Part shown: positions 1 to 8,991 of the stretch, piece by piece | How positions within the stretch are numbered: position 1 is the first letter of the stretch | Layout: the number at the start of each line of letters is the position of its first letter | Assembly: GCF_900188255.1 (NCBI RefSeq) | Contig: NZ_FZNS01000011.1 | Location: 1 to 64,000, forward strand | Direction of reading: 5' to 3' | Source: Hymenobacter mucosus | GTDB taxonomy: Bacteria > Bacteroidota > Bacteroidia > Cytophagales > Hymenobacteraceae | DNA length: 64,000 nucleotides | Translations under genes and position numbers: made by a program | The notes under the pieces: model-generated | Databases searched by the model: none | What the model was told of the DNA's origin: nothing | The model's input: the letters and a program-made list of their open reading frames with translations, nothing else

Positions 1-90
1 TAGCGGTGCACAACGAGGAGCCGTGTGAGGTGAAAGTCTCACGCACGGTTCTGAATTGGCAGCCGGGGGAGCGATTCCCCGGCTGACCAT
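1..90 (+). mobile_element. Group II intron, 3' end (domains V and VI)
   Basis: Bases 18-51 form the catalytic domain V hairpin: GAGCCGTGTGAGG, a GAAA-type internal segment (GTGAAAGTC) and the closing strand CACGCACGGTTC. Bases about 58-86 form a domain VI stem-loop (AGCCGGGGG / TTCCCCGGCT) followed by ACCAT, which would supply the branch-point adenosine and the terminal AY. The rest of the intron, including any reverse transcriptase/maturase gene, lies before the window. The sequence directly after it reads in frame as UmuC, so the intron interrupts that gene. The exact 3' splice point (base 90) is inferred from the reading frame and could be off by a few bases. Confidence 0.85.
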
Positions 91-1281
91 AACCTTATTT
101 CACGCTCTGACGAAGCCAAGGCGCTGGGGTTGCGCATGGGTGAGCCGTACTTTAAGGTAAAGCCACTGTTAATTCAGCACAGCGTTACTGCGCTGTCGTC
201 AAACTACGCTCTGTATGGTGATTTGAGCCGGCGGGTTATGCTCGTGTTGAACCAGTTTGCGCCCGAAGTAGAAGTATACTCAATCGACGAGTCATTTCTA
301 AACCTACAGGGGCTGCGCTACCTAGGCTTCAGTGCCGACCAACTAGCCCATGAAGTGCGGGCAGCAGTACGAGACCAAGTCGGCATACCCGTATGCGTGG
401 GCGTGGCTCCTACAAAAACCTTGGCCAAACTGGCAAACCGATTGGCACGGCATCAGACAACGGGCATAGTAGTGCTGGATTCTCAGGCAAGTAGGACCGC
501 CGCACTAGAAGCTACGCCTATAGCCGACGTCTGGGGTATTGGGCGCCGATTGGCGCCTAGGCTGTTAGAAGAGGGCGTTACTACTGCTGCTCAGCTGGCG
601 GCTTTACCCGAGTCGTGGGTGCGGCGCCAGCTAGGTGGTGTAGTAGGAGTGCGTTTGTGGCGGGAGTTGCGGGGAGAAGCGTGTTTGACCTGGCACCCTA
701 CCGATGACGACACCATGGGCCCCACCCGCCACAGTGTCACGTATACTCGCTCCTTTGGACAGGCACAGCGGACGCAAGTTGTGGTGGCCGAGGCTATAGC
801 CACGTTTACAGCCCGCGCGGCCGAGAAGCTACGTCGCCACGAACTTAGTGCGCACCTCCTAACCGTTTTATTAGGAACAGACCGCTTTGCGGCGCACGCG
901 GGTCCCGCAACGCGTACCACCGTAGAGCACCTAGCTTTCGCTACGCAAGATACCAGCGACTTGCTGCGGGCCGCCCGGCGGGGGCTGACGCAGCTTTACC
1001 GCCCCGGTGCCGCGTACGTACGTGCGGGCATCTTGCTGAGCGGTCTGGAACCGCAAGGCCAGCCGCAGCTAGACCTGTTTGGGGCTGCCGATCCGGCCCG
1101 TCTTGCTCGGCAGCAACAGCTCATGGCAACCTTAGACAGTCTCAACCGAAAGTTTGGCCGGGAAACGGTACGTTATGCCGCTACTAGTCCCGCAGCGGCA
1201 GTATGGGCTGGGCGCAGTGCCTTCCGCACACCCGCCTACACCACCAATTGGGATGATCTTTGGCAAGTGCGAGCCAGCTAG
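91..1281 (+). CDS. umuC: UmuC-like Y-family DNA polymerase, 3' exon
   Basis: This is the lesion-bypass polymerase subunit of DNA polymerase V type, which copies damaged DNA during the SOS response. In-frame codons upstream of any usable start read NLISRSDEAKALGLRMGEP, which matches UmuC from about residue 36 onward. Only the first ~35 residues (the part ending in the conserved SNNDG) are missing, and they should be in a 5' exon before the group II intron. Visible motifs are the palm YSIDESFL with the catalytic Asp-Glu pair, the helix-hairpin-helix region (IADVWGIGRRLAPRL), and a C-terminal DUF4113-type tail ending in YTTNWDDLWQVR. A functional protein requires intron splicing. A TTG at 130 could not make a complete polymerase. 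Confidence 0.85.
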   Translation, partial: NLISRSDEAKALGLRMGEPYFKVKPLLIQHSVTALSSNYALYGDLSRRVMLVLNQFAPEVEVYSIDESFLNLQGLRYLGFSADQLAHEVRAAVRDQVGIPVCVGVAPTKTLAKLANRLARHQTTGIVVLDSQASRTAALEATPIADVWGIGRRLAPRLLEEGVTTAAQLAALPESWVRRQLGGVVGVRLWRELRGEACLTWHPTDDDTMGPTRHSVTYTRSFGQAQRTQVVVAEAIATFTARAAEKLRRHELSAHLLTVLLGTDRFAAHAGPATRTTVEHLAFATQDTSDLLRAARRGLTQLYRPGAAYVRAGILLSGLEPQGQPQLDLFGAADPARLARQQQLMATLDSLNRKFGRETVRYAATSPAAAVWAGRSAFRTPAYTTNWDDLWQVRAS

Positions 1282-1305
1282 GATCAGGTCCCCCGCTTGG
1301 GAAGA

Positions 1306-4131
1306 TTACGGCTGTAAAACAACTCGGTGAGTAACGCTGCCTGCTTCCGTAAGTACTTGTACCAAATATAGACCCGGTGCACGCCCACCCAAATCTACGT
1401 CAAGGGTAGGACTGGTAACGTGCTTTGTGAGAATGGTTTGACCTACGGAGGAGAGTACGCGCACAGTAGCCTTCGCCGGCAGCGCTAACCGCACAGAACC
1501 AGTGGTGGGGTTGGGGTAGGGAAGTGCCATAGCGCGGAGGGCCGCCGGGCGCACCGGCAATACCCGCTGATACTGACTTTGGGCCGCCTGTGCCGACGCT
1601 TGCAACTGCGGTAGTGTAGCAGAAGCCAACACCGCAAAAGCTACCACGGTTGAGTCGCCGGGGGCCAAGCGTGGCAAGGCTGCTCCCACCACCTGCGACA
1701 CATCGGCGCCGCTAGCACCACCAGCTGTGCTATTGTGCGTGCCACTGCTTAGCGCAAGAAATTTCTCGCGGCGGCTGAAGCCGTCGCCTAAATAAATGGG
1801 GGCAGTTGGTTGCGCGTGGTTGCTAAGGGAATAAACGCTAGCTCGGCCTCCTACTAGGTGCTTAACGCCAGTGTACAAGAGCGGCTCAACGGGGTCGTAC
1901 ACGTAGCCTACCCGATTAACGGAGTCCCAAGCAGCCGCATTCCGGCCCGCGTTGGATGGCAGGTCCCAGTCCATAAACAAGCCTGCATATACCGGCTTCA
2001 GTGTATCAGCGCTGAGGTTCGTGAGATGATACTCTAGAATTACGTAGTCGCGGTGGGGTGCACCGGCCCAGGCGTAAGCCTGTTGTCGCACCCGCATTCC
2101 CAAGGTGCGTCCGTTGCTCTCTGTTGGCAGAGAATCTTGGATAGTGCCATATACCTCCTGGCTCGCGCGCATGGGCTGCGTCCGAAAACTAGCCTGCACC
2201 AGCGCACGAAAGTCGGTGTTGTTCCCACCGCGCGTGTTCCGGACGTTATCAGAAACGCGAGTAGCAGTGGAAGCGAGAAGCAAGCCGCCTTCAAAAAGCA
2301 GAAAAGGACTATCCTTATAGCTTACTCCTTCCCCAATATCGGAGCCTAATCCATCATAAGCTATGTTGCCGCGGCTAGTAAGAGTCAGGTGCAAGTCGTT
2401 GGCATCTAGGACTACGTAGCCTGGGTTGAGCAACAGGGTTTCGTACTGGTCTTCCTGATACCCCGTAGCAGCATCCTCTAAATGGTAACGCACTACGGCG
2501 CGGGTGTTCAGAGGGGTTCCGCTAGCCACTGTTAGCCGAAAGGGTGTAGCTATGTTGCTGGTGCGTTGCAGGGTAGCAAGAGCCCCGGCCACGAAGCTGC
2601 CTTGCTGCACCGTAAGGTAGGACGACAACGACGTAAGCGTGACGGTGAGGCCAGCTACTGGCTGCAACAAGTTCTTGACGTGTGCCACAAGGCGTATAGT
2701 ATCGCGTGGCTGCCAGGCCGCGCGTGCGGGCTGAAACACGCTGCTTACTACCCGAGCCGAGTGCCGATCGGTGAGAGCTACTGCCCGGTACACGTTTAGG
2801 CGGCCCGAACCGAGTTTGCCCGCGTACGGCTCGTTGCCAGCAAGCTGATAGATGTTATCGGTAGTTTGGCGGAGTTGAGCGGCTACTTGCTCGGCTGTAA
2901 ACTGAGGAAAGCGCACCCGTACCAAGGCCGCTGCGCCGGCCACCAAGGGAGAAGAAAAGGAGGAGCCCCCTACCGGGTAGTAGTCCGAGTCATTGTTACC
3001 AAGGGTAGTTAGAACCTGCTGGCCTGGTGCTGAAAGGTCGATGCGTCGGCTATAAGTGTTGCTGGAACCCTTCAGGTCGTTGGGCTCTAAGGCTGCTACC
3101 GAGAGCACGTGGTCGTAGCTGGCTGGGTAGAAGTCTAGCTCGGCGTTGGTGTTGCCGGCGGCGGCTACAACTACCACGTCGTGGTTGACGGCCGCGTAGT
3201 TGATTACTTCCTGCTCGAAGCGGGAGCGGCCCCCTACGCCCCCCCACGAAAGATTGATAACCTGGCAGCCGTGGTCGGCAGCGTATACAATGGCCTCGTA
3301 GCCCCCAAAGCTGCCCGCAGGTGTACTGGGATAAATTTTCAGAGGTAGAAACCGACAGCTAAACCCTACCCCCGCAATACCCCGACCATTATCGGCGGCG
3401 CCAGCGGCACAGCCCGCTACCAAGATACCGTGTACGCTATTAACCTCCCGGGTAGGGTCGTTATCATTATCGGCAAAGTCCCAGCCGTGGTAGTTGTCTA
3501 CGTAGCCGTCTTTGTCATTGTCCACACCGTCGATGGGGTCGAGGCGGTTGCGCTGAATCTGAGTGGTAAGGTCTTCGTGCGTGAGGCGCGTACCACCGTC
3601 CACAATGCCAATTACCATGCTCGTATCGCCCTTCGTAATATCCCAGGCTCGGTACGCCCGGATGTTCTTCAGATGGTACTGACGATACGCCGCGGTAGAA
3701 TCGGCCAGGGGGTCGTTGGGCTGGTGGAGGGGTTGCCGAGCATAGCGGGGTTCAGCATACTCCACCACGCCGGTCTGCAGCAGTAGGTGGCAGGCTTTGG
3801 CGGGTGTAAGGGCTTTGTCATACTCTACTTGGTAGAGCAGGCGCAAATCCACCATATCGGTACGCTTGGGATTAGGCGCTGAGGCCCGCGGGAACTTTTG
3901 CACTACCGCCGTGGCACCTATGCGGTGCAGGGCAGCCTGCAATGTTGGCACTGCTACGTCATTGGCACTCGCAACGGATGCATACCCCCACTTCAGCCGA
4001 AAAATTAGCCGCCCAGGTTCTACCGTAGTGCCCAGAGTAGCCAAAGGCGCAAGCTGAGCTTTGGTAGAAGTAGTGTGCAGCATGACTGCCAGTAAGCACA
4101 AGAGTAAAAAGCGGGGTAGCGGTAGCATCAT
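1306..4131 (-). CDS. Secreted subtilisin-like serine protease with type IX sorting domain
   Basis: This is a 941-residue exported peptidase of family S8. A signal peptide (about residues 1-25, hydrophobic LLLCLLAVML) precedes an inhibitor-like propeptide. The catalytic triad is visible: Asp178 in IVDGGTRLTHEDL, His234 in NSVHGILVAG and Ser391 in GGSSFSSPLVAG, with the oxyanion Asn near 327 (AAAGN). A DGVDNDKDGYVDNY loop resembles the calcium-binding loop of Bacteroidota subtilases. The C-terminal ~80 residues start with YPNPTTG and end in GLYLVQV..GSVTHRVVLQP, a type A sorting signal for the type IX secretion system. The substrate is unknown. It has an upstream neighbour on the same strand, separated by a terminator, so it is probably transcribed alone. 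Confidence 0.93.
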   Translation of the reverse strand: MMLPLPRFLLLCLLAVMLHTTSTKAQLAPLATLGTTVEPGRLIFRLKWGYASVASANDVAVPTLQAALHRIGATAVVQKFPRASAPNPKRTDMVDLRLLYQVEYDKALTPAKACHLLLQTGVVEYAEPRYARQPLHQPNDPLADSTAAYRQYHLKNIRAYRAWDITKGDTSMVIGIVDGGTRLTHEDLTTQIQRNRLDPIDGVDNDKDGYVDNYHGWDFADNDNDPTREVNSVHGILVAGCAAGAADNGRGIAGVGFSCRFLPLKIYPSTPAGSFGGYEAIVYAADHGCQVINLSWGGVGGRSRFEQEVINYAAVNHDVVVVAAAGNTNAELDFYPASYDHVLSVAALEPNDLKGSSNTYSRRIDLSAPGQQVLTTLGNNDSDYYPVGGSSFSSPLVAGAAALVRVRFPQFTAEQVAAQLRQTTDNIYQLAGNEPYAGKLGSGRLNVYRAVALTDRHSARVVSSVFQPARAAWQPRDTIRLVAHVKNLLQPVAGLTVTLTSLSSYLTVQQGSFVAGALATLQRTSNIATPFRLTVASGTPLNTRAVVRYHLEDAATGYQEDQYETLLLNPGYVVLDANDLHLTLTSRGNIAYDGLGSDIGEGVSYKDSPFLLFEGGLLLASTATRVSDNVRNTRGGNNTDFRALVQASFRTQPMRASQEVYGTIQDSLPTESNGRTLGMRVRQQAYAWAGAPHRDYVILEYHLTNLSADTLKPVYAGLFMDWDLPSNAGRNAAAWDSVNRVGYVYDPVEPLLYTGVKHLVGGRASVYSLSNHAQPTAPIYLGDGFSRREKFLALSSGTHNSTAGGASGADVSQVVGAALPRLAPGDSTVVAFAVLASATLPQLQASAQAAQSQYQRVLPVRPAALRAMALPYPNPTTGSVRLALPAKATVRVLSSVGQTILTKHVTSPTLDVDLGGRAPGLYLVQVLTEAGSVTHRVVLQP

Positions 4132-4276
4132 AAAAGGAAAATATCACGGAAGATATCCAGCTACGTAAATTTAACTATTCTGAGTTTGGTAAAAGCTAAA
4201 ATTTCGGCAAAAGGGTAGTATGTCTGGGTCAGTAGCCGATTATTCGTGAACAAGGCTAAGGAGCCTGGAGTAAAAA

Positions 4277-4315
4277 ATAACAAGGGCTCCATGCACAGCA
4301 TGGAGCCCTTGTTAT
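4277..4315 (-). terminator. Terminator of the small lipoprotein gene
   Basis: A perfect 16-bp inverted repeat (ATAACAAGGGCTCCAT and its complement) surrounds a 7-base loop, 22 bases after the stop of the lipoprotein gene on the minus strand. The run TTATTTTTTAC follows on that strand, fitting rho-independent termination. Confidence 0.8.
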
Positions 4316-4337
4316 ATGGCTAACTAAAGAAATAAGC

Positions 4338-4595
4338 CTATTTTGGCTTGCTGTACTTATATCTTTTAGGGGCATTTACCATGCGGAACTTATGGGGGTC
4401 CCTGGCATTCATGTCCAGGCCCAAACCAATGGGGCTACGATTTTTCTTAAAACTGGATTTATCGTTGTGTCGCTTGGTAGATTCCGTGGCACCGGTTGAG
4501 TAGCGGCGGGGGCGCTCCATAAGTTGATCTTCGCCGGAGCAGGAGGCGCCTGCCAGCAGAAGCGCGAAAGCTGAAAGTGGTAGCAAGAGTTTCAT
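4338..4595 (-). CDS. Small putative lipoprotein, unknown function
   Basis: The 85-residue protein starts with a signal peptide ending in a lipobox (LLAGASC, Cys19), so it should be a lipid-anchored envelope protein. The mature part is short, basic and polar (RPRRYSTGATESTKRH, then KYKYSKPK) with no recognisable domain. It stands alone between a terminator and the LytTR regulator gene. I do not recognise a family. Confidence 0.6.
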   Translation of the reverse strand: MKLLLPLSAFALLLAGASCSGEDQLMERPRRYSTGATESTKRHNDKSSFKKNRSPIGLGLDMNARDPHKFRMVNAPKRYKYSKPK

Positions 4596-4708
4596 AGTAG
4601 TACTGCAAAAGGTGGGTAGAACTGCGCTGAGCTTCTAAAGCGGAGCTACTTGCCTGTGTACTAAGGTGAACCCGAAAAGGATTCAGAAACTGCTATAAAC
4701 TTCTTATT

Positions 4709-5458
4709 CTACAAACTCATCAACTCCCGGAATCGGACTGACTGCTGGCGCGAGACTTCCACCTCAGGCCCATCGCGCAGCTGAATCTTGAGCGTATTGC
4801 TAAACCAGGGTTCAATACCGGCAATCCATTTCAGGTTGATAATCTGTTGGCGGTTGGCTCGGAAGAATACGCGCGGGTCGAGGCGCTGCTCCAAGTGCTG
4901 CAACGTGCGCGGAACCAACGGCCGGTATTGGTTGAAGTACACCTGAGTGTAGCTGCCGTTTATTTCGAATAGCTTAATGTCGGCTAGGCGCACAAACCAG
5001 CACTTTTCGCCTTCCTTCACAAACACCTGATCCTGCTCGGATAGTAACGTGGGAGGGGCCTCATCCGCTACGGGCGTAACGGTTGCTGGCTCGGGTAGTA
5101 GAGAAGGAGCCAACTGAGCGCGGGCTTTTTCCAGAGCTGCGGCCAAGCGGTTTTCCTGCACTGGTTTGAGTAAGTAGTCAAGAGCGTTTACTTCGAAAGC
5201 ACGCAGGGCATATTCATCGTAGGCCGTAGTAAAAATGACGTGCGGCGCTACTTCCAGGGAGGCCAGCAGCTCGAACCCACTCTGCCCCGGCATGTGAATA
5301 TCTAGAAACAGCAGATCGGGGCGTAGCTCCGGTATGCGGCTGCGGGCTTCTTCGGCGTGGCGCGCTTCGCCTGCAATATGTACGTCTGGGTGTGCTTGGA
5401 GCAGGTGGCGCAGTTCGGTGCGGGCTAAGCGCGAGTCGTCAACGAGTAAGACGTTCAT
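4709..5458 (-). CDS. LytTR-family response regulator
   Basis: This 249-residue cytoplasmic transcription regulator has a receiver domain (about 1-120: DD near residues 7-8, phospho-acceptor Asp53 in LLFLDIHMP, Thr in FTTAYD, Lys in LLKP) and a LytTR DNA-binding domain (about 140-249, with FFRANRQQIINL). The ATG at 5458 is preferred over an adjacent TTG one codon upstream. It lies 14 bases downstream of a LytS-like kinase gene, so the two should form a two-component pair. The signal and target genes cannot be read from the sequence. Confidence 0.92.
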   Translation of the reverse strand: MNVLLVDDSRLARTELRHLLQAHPDVHIAGEARHAEEARSRIPELRPDLLFLDIHMPGQSGFELLASLEVAPHVIFTTAYDEYALRAFEVNALDYLLKPVQENRLAAALEKARAQLAPSLLPEPATVTPVADEAPPTLLSEQDQVFVKEGEKCWFVRLADIKLFEINGSYTQVYFNQYRPLVPRTLQHLEQRLDPRVFFRANRQQIINLKWIAGIEPWFSNTLKIQLRDGPEVEVSRQQSVRFRELMSL

Positions 5459-5472
5459 CAACCTAATAATAA

Positions 5473-6588
5473 CTAACGGTAAGCGGAAAGAGCAGCGGGT
5501 AGGGCAGGGGCGGGAATATGGGCGGCTACGGGCAGATGCAAAGTGGCTTGCACAGTATCAGGGTCCTGCGGATCATTGTCGATGTGCAGCGTAGCGGCAG
5601 CGCCGTGCAGAAGCGTCAGCCGCTCGCGGGCATTGCGCAGGCCTACCCCTTCGTGGCCAGGCTTAGGCTGGTAGTGGCCGGTGTTGCGCACCACAATGTG
5701 CAGCTGTTCGCCGGCCGCGTTTGGCTGGGCCGTGAGCTGAATGTAACCACCGGCTGGGCGCGGTGCAATGCCGTGCTTAATGGCATTTTCCACTAGCAGT
5801 TGCAGGGTCATGGGCGGAATAAGTACTGGCAGGGCCGCTGGGTCTACATCGAGCGAATAAGAAAGGCGTTCTTCCAGTTGAAGTGCTTCTAGCTGGAGGT
5901 AGTGCTCCACAATTTCTAACTCCCGACTCAGGGGAACCCGCTCAGCGCTGTTTAGCTGAATGGAGTAGCGAAGCAAGTCGGAGAGGTGAGTTATCATGTC
6001 TCGGGCGCGGCTTGGGTCTTCCATCACCAGCGCCCTGATGTTGTTGAGCCCATTGAACATAAAGTGCGGATTGATTTGGGCCTTAAGGGTACGCATCTCC
6101 GCTTCCTGCACCGCCGCGGCCAGCTTCCACTTGTCTACTTCGGCCTGCTTGTAGCTGCGCAGGTAGTGCCAGCCGAAGTAGAAGCCCTCCCACAGCCACA
6201 GTACAAAATTTACGTTCAGGGTGTAACCAATAAACTCGGCCCAGCCGTGGGGCTTGCCGTCGCCGGAGGGTTTTATTACCCAAACCAATAGGGCCCAGAT
6301 AATAACTTGGCTGCCCACCGACAATGTCAGGTTGGTAATCAACAACCGGCCCAGTAAGGGCAGTGGAGGTAGCTGCTCCCACTCATTGGCCCGAATGAGG
6401 TAGCGCAGCCAGTGGCTCATGCCCATCATGGGCACCACAACGGTAGCAACAAGCAGCAAGTGCTCAGCAGGAGGCCGGCCCGACCCGGACGTGACAGCCA
6501 GCATAAAGCCGGCATACAGTAGCCAGCCTACTAGTTGCACCCGCCAGTACAGGCGGCTTGGGGCGGGCACGGAGGCGTAAAGAGCCAT
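5473..6588 (-). CDS. LytS/YehU-like sensor histidine kinase
   Basis: The 371-residue membrane kinase has an N-terminal block of four predicted membrane segments (for example VQLVGWLLYAGFMLAV, HLLLVATVVVPMMGM). A short coiled coil and the His_kinase phospho-acceptor region LKAQINPHFMFNGLNNIRAL follow, then an HATPase domain with LLVENAIKHGI and GVGLRNARERL. The ATG at 6588 (MALYASVPAPSR) is chosen because a longer frame would overlap the preceding gene. It lies 14 bases before the LytTR regulator, which it probably phosphorylates. The ligand is unknown. Confidence 0.9.
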   Translation of the reverse strand: MALYASVPAPSRLYWRVQLVGWLLYAGFMLAVTSGSGRPPAEHLLLVATVVVPMMGMSHWLRYLIRANEWEQLPPLPLLGRLLITNLTLSVGSQVIIWALLVWVIKPSGDGKPHGWAEFIGYTLNVNFVLWLWEGFYFGWHYLRSYKQAEVDKWKLAAAVQEAEMRTLKAQINPHFMFNGLNNIRALVMEDPSRARDMITHLSDLLRYSIQLNSAERVPLSRELEIVEHYLQLEALQLEERLSYSLDVDPAALPVLIPPMTLQLLVENAIKHGIAPRPAGGYIQLTAQPNAAGEQLHIVVRNTGHYQPKPGHEGVGLRNARERLTLLHGAAATLHIDNDPQDPDTVQATLHLPVAAHIPAPALPAALSAYR

Positions 6589-6623
6589 ACGAGAGCAGAC
6601 TAAGGAAATAAGCGGAGGCAATA

Positions 6624-7199
6624 CTAGTCCACGGCAGCCGAATAGGCCTTCTTTTGGCGGTGGTAATATAAAAGGAGCAACGCGCCCAGCACTAGTAGTG
6701 CACAAACTATAAATACCGGAATCAGATACAGGGTAGATCCTGTGGTGCGCAGGCCCAGCACTAAGCAGCCTACCGAGATAACGCCCGCCATAATGGCAAA
6801 GGGAGGTGCATTGTAGAACCACGCATACGGGAAAAAGTGGGCCCCGGTGATAATGCCGTAGGTCATGATAAAGTACTGTGGGTGCTTGCTATAGATAAAG
6901 ATCAAAAAGGGGAAATAGAAAAGCTGGGCAAAGTTCAGCCACAGGCCCAGGGGCTGCAGCGGGTTGTGGGGAAGCACCCAGGTAGTGCGAAAAACTTTGG
7001 ACAGCACCCAAGCCAGGGGCAGCGTTGCGGCGCCCACGAAGAACGTGATGAACCCGTTGCGGGCCGGTGAGTTCGGAAGCGTCCAAACCAGCGCAATGGC
7101 GGTCCAGACCAAGCTGGCGGATACAATAAAATCAAGTCCGTTTTTGGCCTTCACGGATAGCTCGAGGCGGAGGGTGGCGAAGTCCTGGGGTAGAGGCAT
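6624..7199 (-). CDS. DUF7010-like multipass membrane protein
   Basis: The 191-residue protein has about six hydrophobic helices (FIVSASLVWTAIALVW, FITFFVGAATLPLAWVL, FAQLFYFPFLIFIY, AIMAGVISVGCLVLGL, YLIPVFIVCALLVLGALLLLYY). It resembles the uncharacterised DUF7010 group. It begins at ATG 7199 (a TTG ten codons upstream is the alternative) and ends 35 bases before the sensor kinase start on the same strand, so the three genes probably form one operon. A role in signal sensing is only a guess from context. Confidence 0.7.
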   Translation of the reverse strand: MPLPQDFATLRLELSVKAKNGLDFIVSASLVWTAIALVWTLPNSPARNGFITFFVGAATLPLAWVLSKVFRTTWVLPHNPLQPLGLWLNFAQLFYFPFLIFIYSKHPQYFIMTYGIITGAHFFPYAWFYNAPPFAIMAGVISVGCLVLGLRTTGSTLYLIPVFIVCALLVLGALLLLYYHRQKKAYSAAVD

Positions 7200-7309
7200 G
7201 ACTAGCGGTAGCTGGCTTTCTTCTGGCAAGGGAAAGGAATGATACGATGGGGCGCAGTGCGGTAAGCGGTAGTTCCTCCGGGGAAGATGGCCCGGAAGAA
7301 CTACATGTC

Positions 7310-8245
7310 TTACTTCTTCGCCACGGCATATTGCTGCAGAAAAGCATCCGTGTTAGCAAAAAACCACTGCGTGTCATCCCACATCAGGAAGTGGCGACCA
7401 GCCTCCGACATTTCGATGCGGTGCTGGGGTAGTTTGGCGTACTGCTGCGCAAAAATGGCCTTGGTGCTTTCCTTAGTCGAGCCGTACGCTTTGTAAGCTG
7501 CCCAAGCCCCTAGCACCAGCACCGGCTGCTGAATACGGCTGATGTCTTGGCGCAGATCGGTGGTGTAGAGGTCGTACATGGCCTGCCCAACGGTAGCCGG
7601 GTCTGATGCCTGCGACCAGCGGGTAGCTTGGCTGATGCGAGCGGTATCCGTCATCAGAGAAGCCGACATTTGGCGGGCAACCGCAACGGGCATCTTTCCG
7701 TGGCCTACTTGCTGGCGCATGCCCTCCGCCATGGGTTTTGCCTGCTCGGCGGTTAAAGTAGGGTTTTGCACGGCCGCCAGGAAAGGCAACGAGTCCACGA
7801 TTACCAGGGGGCCAACCGCCCCGGGTTGGGTAGTGCTCATCCATAAGCCCAAGAAGCCGCCCAGGCTGTGGCCTACTACTACGGGCTTCGTGAGCTGCTG
7901 CGTTTTGATGTAGCTAAGCAGTTGGTCGCGCACTTGCTGCAAAAACTGCTGGGTAGTGGCCGGTGCAGCCGATCCACCAAACCCCGCCAGCGACACTACG
8001 TGGCATTGGTACTGCTTTTGGTACCGGGCTACCGTTTCGTCCCACACGGCACCAGGACAGGTCAGGCCGGGAATCAGCAGCATGGGGCGGCCTTTGCCTA
8101 CTACCTGCACCGTGAAGAGTGGGTGGGCAGTGGGGGTGCTGGCGGCAACTGCTGGCTGAGTAGCCACTGCGGCGGAAGCAGAAACGGTAGCGCCGGTGAG
8201 CAGCAGAGCAGTACAGAATGCGCGGAGAGTGGAGGTTACGTTCAT
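7310..8245 (-). CDS. Exported alpha/beta hydrolase
   Basis: The 311-residue protein starts with a signal peptide (LRAFCTALLLTGATVSASA), so it acts in the periplasm or outside. The alpha/beta hydrolase fold is shown by LLIPGLTCPGAVWDE (oxyanion loop), the nucleophile elbow GHSLGG with Ser127, and a C-terminal EAGRHFLMWDD whose His285 is the likely catalytic base. The substrate is unknown; esterase or lactonase activities are typical of the family. The gene is separated from its upstream neighbour by a terminator. Confidence 0.88.
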   Translation of the reverse strand: MNVTSTLRAFCTALLLTGATVSASAAVATQPAVAASTPTAHPLFTVQVVGKGRPMLLIPGLTCPGAVWDETVARYQKQYQCHVVSLAGFGGSAAPATTQQFLQQVRDQLLSYIKTQQLTKPVVVGHSLGGFLGLWMSTTQPGAVGPLVIVDSLPFLAAVQNPTLTAEQAKPMAEGMRQQVGHGKMPVAVARQMSASLMTDTARISQATRWSQASDPATVGQAMYDLYTTDLRQDISRIQQPVLVLGAWAAYKAYGSTKESTKAIFAQQYAKLPQHRIEMSEAGRHFLMWDDTQWFFANTDAFLQQYAVAKK

Positions 8246-8394
8246 CGGAGTAGGGTAGAGGTTGGGGTGAATGATGAATCAAACCTAGCATCCCACTACC
8301 CTAAGCAAAACCACTTTTCAGGGAACGGTAAATTCGCCGGCCGAACTGTCGTAACCTCCTCCCGACTGGTAGCCCCACCGTGGCGGCCGGCAAC

Positions 8395-8420
8395 GAAAAA
8401 GCCCGGCCAGTGGCCGGGCT
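8395..8420 (-). terminator. Rho-independent terminator
   Basis: On the minus strand, AGCCCGGCCACTGGCCGGGCT is followed directly by TTTTTC. The stem is 9 bp and GC-rich. It lies ~73 bases after the stop of the small helical protein gene and closes that unit. Confidence 0.85.
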
Positions 8421-8492
8421 CATGCAATCAGGAACAACAACTCAATGGCAACCCGGTGCACGGGCAAGTACTACTGAGTATGTGCGAAGAAG

Positions 8493-8807
8493 CTAGATGA
8501 TGTTGCGTAAATCGTTGCGTAGGTTCTCAATGCCGTGCCAAATCTCGCCCCAGGTGCTGCGGTCCGAATCGGAGGAGTCGGTTTTAGAATCGCTCGATTC
8601 GCTGAGGCGGGCGGCCAGCTTGGACCGCTTCACTTCCAAGGCGGCCGCGTGCTGAAGGTAGGTGTTATGAGAAGCCGCAGTGGTAGCGTTGGCGCGGTTA
8701 TGTAAGGTCTGAATCTTTGCGTCCAGTTCCTCCAGTGCTTGGCGCAGGGAGTCGGCAGATAAGTGTTCTGGCACGCGAACGTGCTCGGGGGAAGGCGTAG
8801 TAGACAT
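8493..8807 (-). CDS. Small helical/coiled-coil protein, unknown function
   Basis: The 104-residue polar protein starts at MSTTPSPEHV; a longer frame reaching 8909 lacks a convincing start. Residues about 17-75 are predicted helical with heptad-like spacing (LRQALEELDAKIQTLHNRA, LEVKRSKLAARL), followed by a serine/aspartate-rich linker and a short amphipathic tail (IWHGIENLRNDLRNII). No enzyme motif is seen. It resembles small stress-associated coiled-coil proteins in general shape only. Confidence 0.6.
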   Translation of the reverse strand: MSTTPSPEHVRVPEHLSADSLRQALEELDAKIQTLHNRANATTAASHNTYLQHAAALEVKRSKLAARLSESSDSKTDSSDSDRSTWGEIWHGIENLRNDLRNII

Positions 8808-8991
8808 AGCGGGCAGCGGAAAGATGGTGGAGGAGGGCAGCTGCGAAGCATGCGCTGCTGCTCTGGTAGAATACTGCTTTCGGGCGGGAAAGGATGCATG
8901 CCAGCCCATCTACTCTCCGTGCCTGCGTTGGTTTGCGTGCGCCAAGCGCTATACTAGCATTACTAAATAAGCTCCTTTGCCCAAGCCTGCC

